Below, one piece after another: positions 23,640 through 36,860 of a DNA stretch of 64,000 nucleotides. The position numbers and the translations under genes were made by a program. The notes beneath the pieces were generated by a model, which ran no database searches, was not told the DNA's origin, and saw only the letters and a list, made by a program, of their open reading frames with translations. This DNA comes from Prunus persica (lineage: Eukaryota; Streptophyta; Magnoliopsida; Rosales; Rosaceae), in contig NC_034014.1 in assembly GCF_000346465.2 (NCBI RefSeq), positions 18,611,956 to 18,675,955 on the forward strand. The letters run 5' to 3'. The first letter of the stretch is position 1, and every line of letters begins with the position of its first letter.

Positions 23640-24300
23640 AAAATATCCTAACTCGATTTAAGACGATGAGCCCTCTGATATGAAGACATTAAAAACTGCA
23701 AAAATTCTTCATGGAGCATCCCTGAAAATTCTCCAAGAGGATAAGGCATTGGCTGTATGGTTGTGGATGGTATGGTTAGGGATAGTACAAGTGAGATGGC
23801 GGCTGATATAAATAAGGATAATGCTTGTAAGGCAGATACTGATGTGAAGATGGAGTCTGTTGGGAAGGTGATTGATGCTGGGAGAATGACCAATGCTGGA
23901 AGGGAGAACACTGTTGGGAGGAGGAACGTTACTGAGAGGATGAACGTTGCTGTTGGGAGGATGACCACTCTTGTGAGGAAGACTGTTGATGTGTGGGTGG
24001 CCATAATGGTTGTTAATGTGAGGATAATACCATATGCCTCAACTCATCCATCTCATTCTATTGTCTCTCATTATTTTCTTGCAGCTCTAAAAATTGAGAC
24101 TCCAAACAAGCAGAATCTTGTCCTCTACGTGATCGACGAGATGAAGAAGTTGGTCGAGTTTGTACCACCCAAGGCACCATATATGGTGTCACAACATTTC
24201 TGCAACCACGAACTCTACCACGACTCTCAACACCTCTTGCTGCTACATATGCTTGCAACCTTAAATCTGATGTCTCCTCACCATGACTGATAACTAGTTG
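23640..24300 (-). pseudogene. TNPA-like C-terminal remnant
   Basis: In complement this shows a coiled segment (CLESQFLELQENNERQ, then MDELRHMVLSSH) followed by a Ser/Gln/Pro-rich repetitive tail (SSSQQ words), interrupted by stops and frame changes. Position downstream of TNP2 fits a CACTA second gene. The long open frame on the plus strand here is a by-product of the repetitive composition. Confidence 0.5.
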
Positions 24301-24949
24301 TCTTAATTCCTACGAGATCTTATTGTAACCAAAATATATTTTACGAAGATTAGTAAGAAAAATAACTAAGTATTGTCTACACAAATAATTGAATGTCGTG
24401 TTATTTTTTTGTCAAAGCATATACGAAGATTAAGAAATCCAGACATCTGAGCAGTACAAAGGTGATATACTAACTTCAGGGAAAAGCAGCATATAATATA
24501 GATTTGTTCCACTGTATTGAACTTTATGAAGGTACATTATAACCACAACCTAAGAAAATATAAAGATGTAGTCTATATGGAAATAGTATAACAGTAAAAT
24601 TCAATGTCATATTGTTGTCCTTGGCCAAACATTTTTAATAATTGCAAACTAACAAAATGCAAGGCCTCTCAGCATGTTAGCCTATCATAAAACCAGAATT
24701 CAATATCAAACTTACATCGATTTGCTATGATGCATCATCAATTCAACTATTGTTTTCATCATGCCGCTTATGCACCAAATAAAAAAACTCAATATGATCA
24801 GGTGCACGACCATGCTCTTCCTCCTATTTAAGCATATGTATGGATGCAACTTGAAAATGATCAAAACATTGAATATGCATAACTCTAGTGCCTAACAGTA
24901 CATATAAATTCAATTTACTTACATATCCGACATCGTATCGTACAAAAGT

Positions 24950-27060
24950 CTTCGTGCCAGGATGGTCCTACAATTGCAGCCTCATCAGTTAAATGAATGG
25001 GTAAGTGGACCATTACATCGAAGAATGAAGTAGGCAACATTTTCTCCATTTGACACAGGGCCAATACAACCCTAGATTTTAGCTGCTTAAATGATGTTTA
25101 AGATTCTTTTTTACGACATAAGAGTCTAAAGATAGCACTCAACTCAAGCAATACAAGGGTGATCGATTGAGGCAAAACTCGTCGAATTATAAGATTTGTC
25201 GGGCTAGCAATACCATGATGGTCATGACTGTTCAAACCATATATCTTCTTCTCATTTACATTCACACATCGGGCAAGACTTGTCGAATACCCATCAAGAA
25301 CACGCACCTTCGACAATACTTTACAAAATGACATCTTTTCTTCATTGGTCAAGAAGAAAATTGAAGGAGGTAAGTAAGTCCTAACTCCTTCACGAATAGG
25401 ATGAAGAGGTTTCCTTATTTTCATCTGTTTATGCCATCCTTCATCTTCATTGAGGTCCATAATAATATTCCCAAAATCTTTTCAAATACGTTCTTCTCAA
25501 TATGCATTACATCTAGATTATGACACATCAAAAGATGTTGCCAATAAGGTAAACTGAAAAATATGCTTTTTTTCTTCCATGGAGTTTTAACACCAGTTCT
25601 TGGCTCTCTTGTAGTATCATTACAACTTTTTTGCCTTTGCCTCTTTTGTCCAATAACAGGTTCCACAGTTAGCATTTTTCCAAAGGTAAAAGACAAATTA
25701 GACAATTGTCTTAAACACTCAATTCTGGTTAATGAAATTGGTGCTGGATCTCTCTCGCGCCTACTATCAAATAGCATTGCATTAGTTTGAAATCTATACC
25801 TAATGGGTAAAAATCGTCAATGGCCCAAATAGCAATGCTTATTACTATTCGATAAGCGCTTTGAACATGTTTTGTTATTACAAATGCAGACATGCAAGCT
25901 TCCTTTTCGTACTCCATCTGAGAGGTTGGCGTACGCAGGAAAGTCATTAATAGTCCATAACAAGGCAGCCTTCATGTTGAACGTTTGATTGGAAAACACA
26001 TCATACGTTCTGACACCCACCACCCACAACTCAATTAACTCACCAAGGGCCTCAAATACACATAAATATCATTTCCTTGTGCACTAGAGTCAGGAATCAA
26101 GAATGACATAAACAAATTAGGTTGCTTCATGCACATCCATGGAGGCAAATTATAGACAGAAATTACTATAGGCCAAGTGCTATAGGAAATGCTCATGTTC
26201 CCAAATGAATTAAACCCATCACTCGCAAGTCCTAAACGTATGTTATGAATTTCTGACTCAAAATCAACGTATAAAGCATATAAATGCTTCCAAGACGGGG
26301 AATCTGATAGGTGTCTCATGAATCCATCTTTCGGACATCCAATCACATGCCATCTCATATATTCTTCAATTACCTTGACATATTTAATCTTTGCAATCTT
26401 GGTATTGGTGGAAAATACCGAAGAATCTTAGTTGACACTTGCTTACCAGAACTATCTCCATCTTTATTAACTATATATCTTGAAGCACCACAACGAGAGC
26501 ACACATTCAAGCTCGATGTATCCTTCGAAAATAACATACAGTCATTACGGAAAGCATCAATAATCTTTTTGGCTTGAAAAGAGGATTTTGGCAAACACAC
26601 TTCATCAGGCAACATATCATTAAACGCCTCTTAAAACATCGAGAAAGCCATATTAGTCACATTTCCTAAACACTTGATTCGGTACAACTTCACAAGAACT
26701 TCCAATTTTTTATACTTCTTACATCCATAGTACAACTCCTTATGAGCGTCCTCAAGCAACTTATAAAACCATTCAGCTTCGGGGGTTCGACCCCCAAAAA
26801 TAGGTTTATGCCTTGATAAACCCACATTCTCTTCGATCAATGGTTGTAAAAACGTGTCCTTCAAGAAGTCGAACACTTGACATGCCTCGCCCCACTATCA
26901 GTCGGATCCATTGACCCTTTTTCATCAACTGGACCATTTGCCTTGCATTAGTGGAATCGATATAAGATTCCCCATGATGCGTCCAGCAAGCCGTCATATA
27001 AAGGGGATCCATTCCATGTCAAAGAAGATGCCCTCCAACAGTAATCTTATCTTCATAATA
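24950..27060 (-). pseudogene. TNP2-like CACTA transposase remnant
   Basis: Pieces in order on the minus strand match the TNP2 family: WFYKLLEDAHKELYYGCKKY, LPKSSFQAKKIIDAFRNDCM with MLFSKDTSSLNVCSRCGASR, ILRYFPPIPRLQRLNMSR, DFPAYANLSDG, FFSLPYWQHLLMCHNLDVMH with IEKNVFEKILG, SLARCVNVNEKKIYGLNSHD, and LCQMEKMLPTSFFDVMVHL (DUF4218-like). Many stops and frame changes separate them. The equivalent blocks are intact in the transposase at 54757-57501. Confidence 0.85.
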
Positions 27061-28481
27061 ACGGTTGCAACATTTCTTACAAGGGCATATGATCTTATCT
27101 TTATGAGCAGACTTGGACAAGGCTTCATTCAAAAATAATTCCATCTTATCTTTGTATTCTTATGTGGAATGATGCAAATGTACCTAACTTTTATTCATAC
27201 CTTACCTATTACACAAACAATGCATCAAATATGATGGATATAAAATTAAATGTAACAATCCCTTATACCAACCATATTTCAATCCCTATCAAGTTGATGT
27301 TTCCATATCCCGCATGTAGCAATTAAATGTAACAATCCCTAACTTATGCATGATTAAATGTAGCAGTTATATCTAACTATATATTTAAAGATAATTCCAT
27401 AAAGCATTAGTTGCTATATTCACAGTAGAAAAAAGACTACACATATACATACACAATAGATCAATACCCTATCTCCAAGATTGAAAAGAGGCGACACATA
27501 AATTATAAAATTTTAAAAGCTTATTGGGTGCATCAGACACTTTAATCATATAAACTATGAGCTAATTGGGTGCATCGGACCCATGCATATATCATATATT
27601 TATATATATGACCTACAATAATATATATTAATGAGAATGTAGAATCAGGGAGCAAAAAAACATAATTCCAGGTACACCAAAAACACAAATAGAATATGTC
27701 ATTTCAATAACCTATATATAAATAAGAGAAGCAAAAAGACAAATTTTCCGTACCTTAAAGTGCCCCAACCCCAACCTTTAAAAGCCAATACCACACAGTC
27801 CTTGCAAATAAAGCCAAAACAAATAGTGTAAAGAACAGAAATATGACCTAAAAAAGCACGAAGACAAATTAAAAAGCGTAGAACTCCCACCTTCAATAGC
27901 CAATATCAGACAATCGCTGTAAATAAAACTGTAACCCAGCATTAACCAAAATTGATAGTATAAACAAGAAGAGAGAGGTGTAAAAAACGAAAAATTACTT
28001 ACCCACTTCGATGAATAGAACGAAGAGGGATGAACAATTTCAAAGATTGGTAGGGTGCATGGGGAGAAGTAGGTGTGGAATGAAATAATAAGATATTTTA
28101 ATGAAAGAAAAAGTAGAGACGGTTGATGCTATAAGAGAGGAAGAGAGATAAATCTTAGGTTTTGAGGCATTAAAAGCTGATGTAAAATAAGAAAATAAAA
28201 AATTATTAATAATAGAGGCAGAAAGAAAAATTAATAAATATGATATAAATTTTAGGGGCGCTTGTTTTAAGCCTCTCTTTATTTTAAGTTACGCTTGCCA
28301 AAAATTTTGGTGCAAAATTTCCCTCCTTAACCCGCCTATTCAATGGGGGCATGTTTATCCACCCCAAATATCATTAATAGGGGCTTATCAGTTTTCTGCC
28401 CTTAATTAAAATTAATAGGGGCGTATCATATTTTCTGACGCTAAAAGGACACCCCTAATACTTCATTTTTTGGTAGTGAAT

Positions 28482-29345
28482 GAAAGATATCACAAACGGA
28501 CAACGTTGGCATACTACAGTTAGATAGGGCAATTGATAGCCTCGTGTCTTCTCATCCATCATGGCCTTATACTCGGCGGCATCATGAGGATGGGTGAGAC
28601 TCCGTAGAAAAGCATCTGAGCGCTCGGGTTATGCCATTATCCATTGCCAAGGGTGACCAAATTTTCGTATGATTTTGCAAATGCAGGCCTCCAAACCTCA
28701 AGAGGATTGAAGTCTTTCTCACCACTTAAGCTAGCAGGAGGAGGAACAAGAGGGATAGGGTCCTGTTGAGGGTGCCTGTGAGAGGGAGTACTCGAGGCGG
28801 ACCTGGCATTGGGTTTCGAACCAAACACCAATGGATTGGTATGTGAGACATCTCACGCGCCACCCAATTTCCAGAAATTAAGAGAGGTTAGTTTTTCCAA
28901 TACTTAGTTTAGATGGGTTTACAAGAAAATAATTTTTTACGAGATCCAATTGTAAAATAGAAATAGTGACTCTCACCCTTGACACAAACTAAATCATGGA
29001 GCTAAATGATATCCTTAAAACTAAGAGACACGCCCCATTTCAACCCAATGGCCAAAAAACTGGATATAAGGATATAAGAGTTCGAGTTTAGCTGCATAGG
29101 CTTAAGACTTAAATAGAACAAAAGCACATAAAAAAATAGGGTGGAGTAAATATCTAATGTACTCTAATGGGCCAGAGAAAGAACTAGGGAGACCTCAGGG
29201 ATATCGGCACCAATTTACATGTCCGCCACCAAAGGAAGAAGATTGAGCTCCACATCATCAGGGACACATCCTTTGATAGTAGCCTTGAGAATCTCGTAGT
29301 TTGTTGGCACACCGTTAGACTTGGGCCAAATTTCATGCCTCGACA
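28482..29345 (-). pseudogene. gypsy aORF copy A, main fragment
   Basis: The N-terminal part reads (complement, from about 29345) MSRHEIWPKSNGVPTNYEIL and GCVPDDVELNLLPLVADM, then stops. The later part (28831-28637) reads FGSKPNARSASSTPSHRHPQ and NPLEVWRPAFAKSYENLVTL, and matches 30090-30270 on the other strand. It resembles the C-terminal half of aORF proteins in Tat-type gypsy elements. The CACTA at 23523-28478 splits it. Confidence 0.65.
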
Positions 29346-30059
29346 TGAAAATAGCAAGATGAAAATAAAAATTACCGGGTCATAATAAGAACGAGAGCCT
29401 CGTCATCTGAACTTGACACATGCACTTGGAAACATGTACGAAGACATGATTAAAGTAAGAGAGAAAGTGTTCGCTATGGAAAAAAAATGCGCATGAGCTC
29501 GCATAAGATCTAAAAAGGAAATGTTGATGGTTTTGAACAATAAAATATATTTTGATTACCCAATCCTTTATAGTAGAGGGTGCAAGCTTGAGAGGAATTT
29601 ATAACAGGAGAATCATAGGAAGAAGTTATTTTCAAGAAAATAATTGGATGAAACTTGGCATGCCCGAATCAGACTTGTAAAAGATTCACCTTTGCTTGCC
29701 CTGACAAAGGCCTGGTTTGATATGATCAATCAATATTGTTTTACCTATCGCATGCACTTCTTTGATAGAAAGCTGCATGCTTTTTTTGGACAGACAAAAG
29801 ACGAAGGGATGCAGAAGGTTTAAGCAGTAAATGATGTCAAACAATGAGGACCACCTATGAAACTAAACTTACCCTTTTTCTCATACAAAAACTGAGTTTT
29901 GAAGCAGCTTGATCCATCCATATGGAATCGGCAACTCGGTATATGAGCTTGAAAGTAGAGGACAACACATGTGAGTCCAAACATTTAGACATGTCGGTGC
30001 CACGTTCACCGTCACTCCCGGGCCTTAAGGAAAGGTGATCAGGGAATGAACCCGTGAAG
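29346..30059. other. Unassigned stretch, possible transposase fragment
   Basis: A plus-strand frame at about 29681-29823 reads SPLLALTKAWFDMINQY and RMHFFDRKLHAFFGQTKDEG, which vaguely recalls the end of MULE-type transposases. The rest shows nothing I recognise. Confidence 0.25.
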
Positions 30060-31084
30060 AAGTCTCGTCATGCTCCTCAGGTCATTGTGGGTTAGAACTC
30101 GCCCAATGTCGGGTCCGCCTCGAATACTCCCTCTCGCTGACACCCTCAGTAGGATCCTATCCCTCATGTTCCTCCTCCCACTAGCTCAGAGGGTGAAAAT
30201 GACTTCGAGGTTTAGAGGCCTGCATTTGTGAAATCATACGTAAGTTTGGTCACCCTCAACGATGGACTACAACATAATGCGCCTTAGATGCTGTTCTACA
30301 GAGTTTGACCTATCCTCGTGATACCGCCGGGTTCTAGGCCAAGACAAATGGAGAGATATGGGGCTAACAATCACATTGTCTAACTGCGGTATGCCAACGT
30401 TGTCCGTTTGTGATATCTTTCATTTTTTAGTTATTTAATGCCTATTCTCTTCTTGCTTTGCAGATGGTTGGACTCCACAACACCCAAATAGTGAAGTTCG
30501 AGGCAATGAGCAAAGAGATATGCAAAAAATCTATCTCCCTCTAGCTTAGAGGAAAGCATGTCAAGGAATGTGAAGCCAAGCTTGAAGCGTAGAATGAGGA
30601 GCTGTGTAGCCTGAGACATGATCGAGACACCTTATTATCCGAAGTTGATCATCTCAAGAAGAAATTGGAAGATGCTTCATGCGACAGGGACCTCGAGTTT
30701 CAGGCAAACAACGAATAGATTAAGGTTGAGGCGGTGAGGCAGTTCAGACACGGTTGGGTTCAAGGCCAATGACTTCTTAAGCATCGGTTCATGGCAGGTC
30801 CAGATAATTATAATGACGAGTTAGGATTTGAGCCTGCCGACTATGAACTATTTGAGGGCATGAACTTGATGATCGCCCTCCGACAAATAATTGCCTCATC
30901 GTCATCTACTTCAGCTGCTTTTCCTCGGTCAGCTGCTTTCGATCCTAACACTATGTCATCCTTTGCCAGCACAGGACCAATCCTTGGATTTACGGGTTCT
31001 ACTTATGCGGGACCTACTTCGAAGGCTGCTCTCGATCCCTTGATGATATCCTTGGATTTACGAGTTTCACGTCATCCTACTTAG
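30060..31084 (+). pseudogene. gypsy aORF copy B, C-terminal part
   Basis: This is the plus-strand counterpart of copy A. It contains SYVSLVTLNDG-like sequence, the spacer ending TTGTGATATCTTTCATT, the intron-like ...CTTGCTTTGCAG| junction, a coiled coil (ELCSLRHDRDTLLSEVDHL) and the tail DNYNDELGFEPADYELFEG. The frame is interrupted by several stops before 30790; the last 97 codons (30791-31084) are open. Its uninterrupted form shows what copy A looked like before the CACTA insertion. Confidence 0.65.
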
Positions 31085-34016
31085 GAATTTTTATCTTTGT
31101 TTATACTTGTTTTGTTTCGGCTTTATCTTTGCCCTTTAATTCATGTACTCAATTAATTAGCTCATGCACTTTGTATCTCGAGTATATTCCCCGGACTTGG
31201 ATTTTCGAGTTACACCCCAAAATTTTGGATTTGCTTCACCGGACTTTATAAGATATTCTTCCTGTTTGAATTTATCCAAAGGATTTAATTTTCAAACCCA
31301 ACCATGGGATAACACCTTCCCACCAAACTCAAGGTCCTTCCCACGCGAATTACCACTTTCAAATTCAAAACTAACTGGCGGTTTTTCAAACCCGGCCAAT
31401 GGATAACACCTTCTCAACAAACTCAATGTCACGACCCAATTCTAAAATAAGGAATATTCCCGAATGAGTTATACCATAGTCATAAAAATAAAATCTTACA
31501 ACCATGATATGATGAGAAATAGAGCCACAAATAATACAAATTTACTTAATAACACATAATTAAAGTCGCAGTAACTCATAGTTAACTACACACTAAGATC
31601 TTTATCAAACGGTTGACTACTTACAAATATAAATTACACAAATCAACAACAAAAACCTAGTAGGTTGGTTGAAACCTGCTTCGTCAAACTTCGCCTTGAA
31701 TCCTAAAGAATCTATTAGGGTATGAGCATTCTAATGCCCAGTAAAGTACCGTCAAACCCTTCAAGGTCAGCTATCACAATTAATCAAAGTGTCATGCATC
31801 AAACAACACAAGATACATAAATTATGCAACCAAACTAGATAAATAAATTTGCATATGCGGTGATGTCATGAACTCAGTCCCTTCTAATCCCACTAAATCA
31901 TACTTTAGGGCACCAAGCCTACATGTCCCATACCATGCATTTTACCATTGTGGCTCCGACCTAAAATATAAACTAGCACCCATCAGTCCCTTACCCCATT
32001 TTTCTTTTCTTTACGAATTTCTCAACTTTCACTTTTTATTAGAGGCTCTGCTCCCATCACCTCAATATATTCAAGCCCTGCTCCCACCCCCTTAATATAT
32101 TCCACATTTTTTTTTCACATAGACCTAAGGCCTTCTCCCACTCCTTAGATATACCTCGACCCAAACACGAATCCAAAACCCAACCGTATTTATGATGCAT
32201 ATGTAATTCAGCCCAAACATCATTTATCTATGCGGAATAATAATACAGATAATAACAATAATATTTCAAGTTTAATCACATGAATAATAATATTTACCCA
32301 ACATCAAATAATTTCCACCGAGAAACATCAATATTAATATTCACATAACATCAAATAGTATTTCATATAACATTAAATAATATTCACCAAGTAAAGCAAC
32401 AATATATTCATATTTATAGTACTATATATAAGCACCAAGATTAAAAGTGACATAGCCCAATCATCAAGAAATCAGGAAACCCTTAACCTTCCGCGGGTTC
32501 ATTCTCGAGAGTACCTAGAGTAGAACACATAATTAAAATAATTTACTGATTAAAATTCAATGGAAATAAGGAAATACGTTTGAGTGTCCTACTGGCGCAC
32601 GTAGACCTAAAGTCCCTTAATACGCTTGACAAGTTGTTCGACTCGATCGTTACTCCCTTAACCTCACATCCAAGCAAGCATAGAACCAAGCGTCAAGGAA
32701 AAACCAATCTATTCTCCTCCTATAATAATTCTACTCTTTGGGATGTTTAAAATCAGGTGGTTCAGCTTTAGACTCAAAAAGAAAATTTAAAACAAAAACT
32801 TTAGTTTTGCTAAACATTTAGGTTGGAACACGTTAAATTTGAAAATTCACTAAATCTTGAGTTTAAATCAAAATAATGTAAAATTTTCCAGATCACACCT
32901 AGACATAAAAAAATTAAAAATGTCAAAAATTGATGGAAATTAGGGTTAAGGTAGCATGTCAGAATAGAAACCAAAACAGACCAGGTTGCATAATGTTTTT
33001 TTTTTTTTTTTTTCAAGTTTGTACACTTTATTTTGAAAAATCACCAAAATTTCAATTTACAACCAAACAAGATAGAACTTTCCAAATTTGAAGGAGTCAC
33101 GAGAAAGTAAAACATATCAAAATTTGATGAAAATCCAAGTTCAAGGAGTTTTCGAACCCATATTCAAAACAGGGCAGGCGGCAGAATCAGAACAATTCCA
33201 ACAACATAGTCTCTACTTTGAAATTTCATAAATAAATAAAAAATTTAAATTCAAATGGCACAAAACCAACTTTGAAATAACCCTTGAGATATCCATTTTG
33301 ATGTTACAAAATCCCAAAATGAAATTGGAACAAAATCACATCGAAATAAGCTAGAACTTCACATAAACACACTTTGAAAAAGATATATGTCATTGAGGCA
33401 TTCTAATCAATACTTGATTTACAACTAATACTCAAAGAGACAGTATGAAGATGAGCTTCATACCTTCAACGAATCATTTATTTGAGATGATAGTGGCTAA
33501 TTTGATCAATGGAATGACAAGTAACTAGCTACTTGAGAGAAAGTACACATCTATAACAAGAAATTCAATATAATCAATGAACAAGTTTTGTTCTTACCAA
33601 TTTTTCGATAGTTATAGTGGTTGCGTTTTGCTTAAAGAGAATACTACAACAGTAGATCCTATCCAATCTGTCAGCCCCATGATATCAGCTGATCCCATTA
33701 CATCAGCCTTAGAAGCCTCCTAACCACAAGCACGTCATTCATCAGCCAGAATGATTGATTGTCAATTCCTCTGTAATATATGTAATTGATTGGACTTACC
33801 TTATAACGTTAAGTTTCTATAAATAGACTTGAGAAAGTCTACCCCATGTACCAATATTTATACTGCAGATAATACAGAGAACGAACTAACTGGATTGTGG
33901 CAATTATTCTTAATCTCTATGTTCTTATCCCTCTCTCTTCCTCTTCAGTTCATTTTCTTATATGGTATCAAAGCTCTTCGGAGCTAACCCTCAAAATATC
34001 GATCTTACCCAAACCA

Positions 34017-35133
34017 ATGGCCGACACACCTAAATATGGAGAATCAAGCAATATTGATATGTCAAAACTGATTTATGAAATGTCAAAACTTTCCTCACCT
34101 CCATTCTCATCCCATTCTTTGCCCACCTCTTTCAATATCTCATCATTGTTCCCAATTCCTATGGATCGCACCAACTACTTAAGTTGGAAATCCCAATTTG
34201 AAGATGTATTGGAGATGCACGGCCTTGCAGCAGTTGTCAAGAACAACATAGACCCACCCAAAGTGCAAGAAGATGGATCTGTGCACCCAGAGTTAGCCAA
34301 GGATAAACTGGTCCTGAGTTGGATCAAAGCGACTTCCTACTCTTCCATCAAGACACTTCTCATCCCTTGTACCACTGCTCATCAAGCCTGGACCATGCTG
34401 GCCAAGTGCTTCTCACCTCTTGCTAGTACCCGTGTAAGGATTCTCCGAGACCAAATTCGCACTCTCAGAAAGGACAACAACACAACAATGATTGATTATC
34501 TCAATTATGCCAAATTGCTCTTCGATTCCTTCACACAAGCTGGTGCTACAATGGATGATGATGAACTCATCAGTTATGTTCTGGATGGACTTGGTCTTGA
34601 CTACAAAGAGTTAGCCACAACATTTCATCTGCATCCTGATATTGATTTCGATCGATTCTATGATCTAGCTCTAAGAGAAGAGCATCTACAGAAACGAATG
34701 TCTCTTACCGTGGCTTCAAGAGTGGCTATGGCCACTGACCGTGCTTCCAACGAGTGCACCTTCAATTCAAACATGCCCAGTCACAATCACAATCCTCATC
34801 ACGGATCTGGCAGAGGACGCGGTCGTGGTAGGCATTGGAATTAAGGGCGTGGATCAAGAAGAACAGAGCATTGGGAGCCAACTCAAGGGGCTTGGTTTCC
34901 AGATCGTCACTCTCAGCCTCACGACCACCAATCTGCTGCCGTCGCTTCTTCTCCTGCCACTCTCTCTGATGGACGCCCTCCTCTTCTTCCAACACCACAA
35001 GGCAGTTCCTCAAAACGAACTGAAGTAATTTGTTTTCGGTGCAATAAGCAAGGCCACATAGCTCGGTTTTGCCCTGACTGTAAGCCCCATGCATACATGG
35101 CAGAAAATTTGACAAACTCTTCTCCTCATACTT
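34017..35133 (+). pseudogene. copia gag and zinc knuckle
   Basis: The ATG at 34017 begins MADTPKYGESS. The frame covers the copia gag domain (SSLFPIPMDRTNYLSWKSQF; LSWIKATSYSSIKTLL; MIDYLNYAKLLFDSF) and ends at a TAA (34842-34844) after GRGRGRHWN. The same frame continues past this stop into a CCHC knuckle (CFRCNKQGHIARFC, near 35034), so the TAA is a single nonsense change in an otherwise continuous gag. It then runs into a frameshift near 35120 before the protease. Confidence 0.85.
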
Positions 35134-36860
35134 GATTCAGGTGCTACTTACCACATGACAGTCAATGCCACCTCTCTCCCCAATGCTCATCCTTACACAG
35201 GTACAGATAAAATTATTGTTGGGAATGACAATCAGTTAGCAATCACACATATTGGTAATACAAAGTTAACTGGGTTGTACACATCATTAAACCTTAATGA
35301 AGTCTTGTGTGTACGCGATCCGCAAAAACTTGATTTCTATTTGTCGTTTCTGCTGTGATAATGATTGTTTTTTTGAGTTGGTTGCTAATAGGTTACATGT
35401 GAAGGACAACAAAACGGGGACGGTACTCCTTACTGGCAGTAGTTCTGATGGCCTTTATCATATTCAAACAGCCCCTCATATTGCTCATCAAATTGCTTGT
35501 TATGGAAAGCGTACAACACAGGACGTGTGGCATGCTCAACTTGGACACCCATCTCATTCAGTTTTTACTACCTTGTTGAATAAGTACCACTTACCACTTG
35601 ATGGTACAATTATCTCCAATAAAAATTGTCATGTCTGCCCATTAGGAAAATCTTGTCGATTGCCCTTTGAATATAAACAATCTCATGCTCAATTTCCATT
35701 AGCACTATTACATCTTGACTTATGGGGCCCCGCACCATTCTCCTCAAATTTTCGTTACTGTTATTATTTATCCGTTGTCGATGATAATACTCAGTTCACT
35801 TGGCTATATCCATTGGCTAAGAAATCAAAAGTTCTTGCTACATTTATTCACTTCAAAAAGATGGTGGAAAATTGTTTTAGTTCTAGCATCAAACAACTGC
35901 AGATTGATGGTGGCGGTGAATTTACTAGCAAATTATTCCTAACATTTTTACGTGACCATGGAATATCACATCAGATCTCATGTCCATACACTCCCCAACA
36001 AAATGGAGTGGTGGAAAGGAAACATCGGCATATTGTTGCGATGGGCCTTTGTTTGTTGGCCCAATCCCACCTGCCCCATAGCTTTTGGGTTGAAGCCTTC
36101 TCTACTGCGGTTTTTCTGATTAATCGCCTACCAACTCCTCAACTTGACCACATGTCTCCTTATGAGAAATTATTTCAATGGACACCAGATTATACATTTC
36201 TCAAGAGTTTTGGTTGTGCCTGCTTCCCTCATATGGTGCCATACAACAGGCATAAATTATCTTTTAAATCCGTTCCATGTGTATTTATTGGCTATAATGC
36301 TCATTATAAAGGCTATCGTTGTCTTGATCCTATTTCAGGTCGCATTTATATATCCCTGAATGTGATTTTCGATGATACAAGCTTCCTCTACCAGCAACCT
36401 CATATTACACCTGCCGCCCAGCCCACACTTACCTCTCAGTTTGATATTGGGCCCAGCCTGGACTCTTCACAAATCAACACTTCTACAGGTCCAGCCCAAT
36501 CTGCCCCCATTGTTCTTGACTCTCCATCAGTCAACCCCTCCACCAGCCCACCTCCATCTAATCATACACAATCTGACCCAACACAGCCTTTCTCCCCTGC
36601 TCCAACAAACTTCGTTCTTTCATCGTTCTCCCACTCCCAAAACCAATTGGCATCGCCTCTATCTCCCTTGTCGCCATTCAGCCCTACGACCTCAGACTCC
36701 ATCACGGACGCCACAAACCCATCACCCGAGTCGACACCCCTCTCTTCCCCTCTTGATCCGTCCACTTATTCTTCTTCCCCTCTTGACCTATCTCTCCTTC
36801 CTAATTCACCAGATACACCAAACCCATCCCCCTTGGTCCTGCCCCAAAACCCTTGTACTC
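35125..36860 (+). pseudogene. copia protease and integrase
   Basis: The protease motif LDSGATYHMT starts near 35131 and its frame ends at 35358 with a frame change to the long open piece 35297-36979. That piece contains the GAG-pre-integrase zinc region (HAQLGHPSHS, CHVCPLGKSCRLPF), and the integrase core with D (LHLDLWGPAP), D (IDGGGEF) and E (NGVVERKHRHIV), then FLKSFGCACFPHM. After it comes a long Pro/Ser-rich linker (about 36410-36860). The catalytic triad is present. Confidence 0.9.

Larger units (their letters stand above)
23523..28478 (-). mobile_element. Degenerate CACTA (En/Spm) element, 4956 bp
   Basis: The left end is CACTACGAAAAGAG and the complement of the right end is CACTACCAAAAAATG. 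AAT flanks both sides (23520-23522 and 28479-28481), the 3-bp target duplication of CACTA elements. Subterminal words such as TAGGGGCGTATCA repeat near the right end (28250-28470). TNP2-like and TNPA-like remnants lie on the minus strand. The adjoining host sequence is the split aORF, which proves the insertion point. Between 27140 and 28240 there is no coding signal. Confidence 0.85.

Noticed and set aside
23757..24290. 177-residue plus-strand open frame
   Set aside because: Antisense to a Ser/Gln/Pro-rich TNPA-like tail; its length follows from low-complexity composition.
26775..26800. GGGGGTTCGACCCCC, resembling a tRNA T-arm
   Set aside because: No anticodon or acceptor stem at the right distances, and it lies in a transposase coding block (FGGRTPEAEW on the minus strand).
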